This document shows, one piece after another, positions 6,582-7,866 of a stretch of DNA of 7,866 bases. Made by a program: the position numbers and the translations under genes. Numbering within the stretch: position 1 is the first letter of the stretch; every line of letters begins with the position of its first letter. The stretch lies in assembly GCA_003251995.1 (NCBI GenBank), contig QKDT01000002.1, positions 1 to 7,866 on the forward strand, given 5' to 3'. The notes beneath the pieces are model-generated. The model had not been told where the DNA came from. It made no database searches and worked only from the letters and a program-made list of their open reading frames with translations. This stretch comes from Desulfovibrio desulfuricans (GTDB lineage: Bacteria > Desulfobacterota > Desulfovibrionia > Desulfovibrionales > Desulfovibrionaceae).

Positions 6582-6641
6582 CGTAACCGCGCTTGCCGCA
6601 GCGATTAGAGAGTTATCAGGCTGGCAATAATGCAATATCCC

Positions 6642-7790
6642 TCAGCGCCGTCGATCAGAGCCGCCCTTATCACGCCTGCGCGGCTGATCCCCTGATGCTT
6701 TTTCTGCCGGCGCACTTTCCGGGCCACGCTCATGATTTTCTTGCAATCCATTGGCGGTGGGATCCTGTGCCCCATCAGGGATATCTCCCTCGTACGCATC
6801 ATCCCCCGGCGTGGGGGCCTTATCGTCATCTTCGTCACCAGATGCGCGTTGCCCTGCTGAAATACCGCTGCCTTGCGCTTCGGCCTTGGCTAAAGGCCGT
6901 GCCAGCAAATCGGGGGCAATTTCCTTGGCAACCTTGATGGTAGAATCCGCCAAGGTTTTTACGAGCCAGCGCTCAAATGCCTCAGACATTTTCTGCTCAC
7001 GCAGCATGCCTTCCACCAAGGGATAGGCCTCAGCCAGAGAAATATTGGCGGGGGGATGGCGCTCAAGCAGACCGAGGCTGTGCCACATCCCATCCTCTTG
7101 CCGCGCAGGCGCGCACTGCCCCGGCTTGAGTGCCGCAGCGGCCTTGCGCCATATTTGGGGCAAATCATTAGGGCGTACGTTCTGGCACTGCAACTGCGCC
7201 GATGTACGCGCCACCGACGTTCCAGCAGGAAACAGGGCGCAAACTTCCTCTACATCTTTGCGGGATGCCCCCGCAATAAGGCACAAGCGCAATGTTTCTG
7301 GCATACGAAAATCATCTTCGTGAACCTGATAATATTCGCGAAGTTCCGGCAACGAAACACGAATACCAGCCGCAAGAACACGCTTTTCAAATGTGAGCAT
7401 GGAGAGGTGATCAAACAGCAAAGCCCTCCATTCGGCAGGATCAAGCGACTCTTCAGCCAGATATTTGTCCAGACCGTCACCACCGCCGTAATCGCTCTTT
7501 ACTTCAGCAACGGCAGCGTCGAGCATGGCAGGGCTTACAGACATCTGGAGCCGCTGCAAATCCTGACGCACCAGCGCGTAGATTATCAGGGTTCCCAACC
7601 CTTCGCCGTATTCACGGCGCATATTTTCCAGAGAGGGAGTGCGCATGGCGCCCAACGAGGGTGAACGGCTATCGAGCAGGGTTTGCAGCCTGCGCAGGGT
7701 GATGGATTCACCATTGACTGTGGCTAACACGCCATCGGGCAAACGGGTTTCAATGCAGGCAGCCATCAGCAGACAAAGGCAGATAGGCAC
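6642..7790 (-). CDS. SurA N-terminal-domain lipoprotein with divergent isomerase region; 5' end uncertain
   Basis: Predicted lipid-anchored envelope chaperone. From the GTG at 7790 the product has 382 residues. A hydrophobic run ends in LMAAC, a plausible if imperfect lipobox (Met at -3) with Cys12 as the lipidated residue. A SurA_N-like domain follows: GVLATVNGESITLRRLQTLL (20-39), then helices to about 155 that include LREYYQVHEDDF (150-161). Residues about 162-245 occupy the parvulin position but lack a GGD-G motif, so isomerase activity is doubtful. The region to about 295 resembles the closing SurA-type helix. The tail (about 303-382) is low-complexity, first acidic (DEDDDK at 319-324) and finally basic (RRRDK... 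DRRR). The GTG lacks a ribosome site and basic n-region; the frame stays open upstream to the window edge and encodes GRPLRVVV just before it, so the real start may be CTG 7802, ATT 7814 or lie outside the window. Confidence 0.75.
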   Translation of the reverse strand: MPICLCLLMAACIETRLPDGVLATVNGESITLRRLQTLLDSRSPSLGAMRTPSLENMRREYGEGLGTLIIYALVRQDLQRLQMSVSPAMLDAAVAEVKSDYGGGDGLDKYLAEESLDPAEWRALLFDHLSMLTFEKRVLAAGIRVSLPELREYYQVHEDDFRMPETLRLCLIAGASRKDVEEVCALFPAGTSVARTSAQLQCQNVRPNDLPQIWRKAAAALKPGQCAPARQEDGMWHSLGLLERHPPANISLAEAYPLVEGMLREQKMSEAFERWLVKTLADSTIKVAKEIAPDLLARPLAKAEAQGSGISAGQRASGDEDDDKAPTPGDDAYEGDIPDGAQDPTANGLQENHERGPESAPAEKASGDQPRRRDKGGSDRRR

Positions 7791-7866
7791 GACGACGCGC
7801 AGCGGGCGGCCAATAGGGAAAAACCGGGCGGCAGATCTGAAAAATTGTACCGGAGCGATGAGGGGC

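Overview
The window reads as an ordinary chromosomal housekeeping block of a moderately GC-rich Gram-negative bacterium. It most resembles Desulfovibrio or a close relative. That assignment rests on the protein style (a RecO opening with MTEWADHALVL and carrying two CxxC pairs) and on the gene order SurA-like lipoprotein, SurA-like protein, RodZ-like protein, recO, glyQ, glyS, rpsT, which I recall from Desulfovibrionaceae but could not check here. No mobile element, CRISPR array, tRNA, rRNA or phage feature is visible.

All seven genes lie on the minus strand, so transcription runs from high to low coordinates. From 7866 downward: a SurA-like lipoprotein (6642..7790, its frame open to the window edge); a 136-base gap with a TATAAT-type promoter; a secreted parvulin-type prolyl isomerase (5570..6505); an 81-base gap holding a GC-rich hairpin; a RodZ-like membrane protein (4454..5488) that overlaps recO (3705..4457) by 4 bases; a 109-base gap; glyQ (2717..3595) and glyS (629..2713), 3 bases apart; a 13-bp perfect inverted repeat just after glyS; a separate strong promoter; and rpsT (164..430). 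The last 163 bases hold possible termination hairpins and an AT-rich inverted repeat.

Functionally the block joins two jobs. The first three proteins are predicted to act at or beyond the inner membrane (two envelope folding factors and a cell-shape/cytoskeleton adaptor). The rest are cytoplasmic information-processing proteins: RecO for recombinational repair, the two subunits of tetrameric glycyl-tRNA synthetase, and ribosomal protein S20. The likely transcription units are one from the promoter at 6553..6581 through glyS and one for rpsT alone. Four of the seven preferred starts are GTG.

I found no undescribed system. The points most worth a second look are the SurA-like lipoprotein, whose isomerase region looks degenerate and contains all four mature non-lipobox cysteines; the U-tract-less hairpins at unit boundaries; and the promoter with AT-rich upstream tract in front of rpsT.
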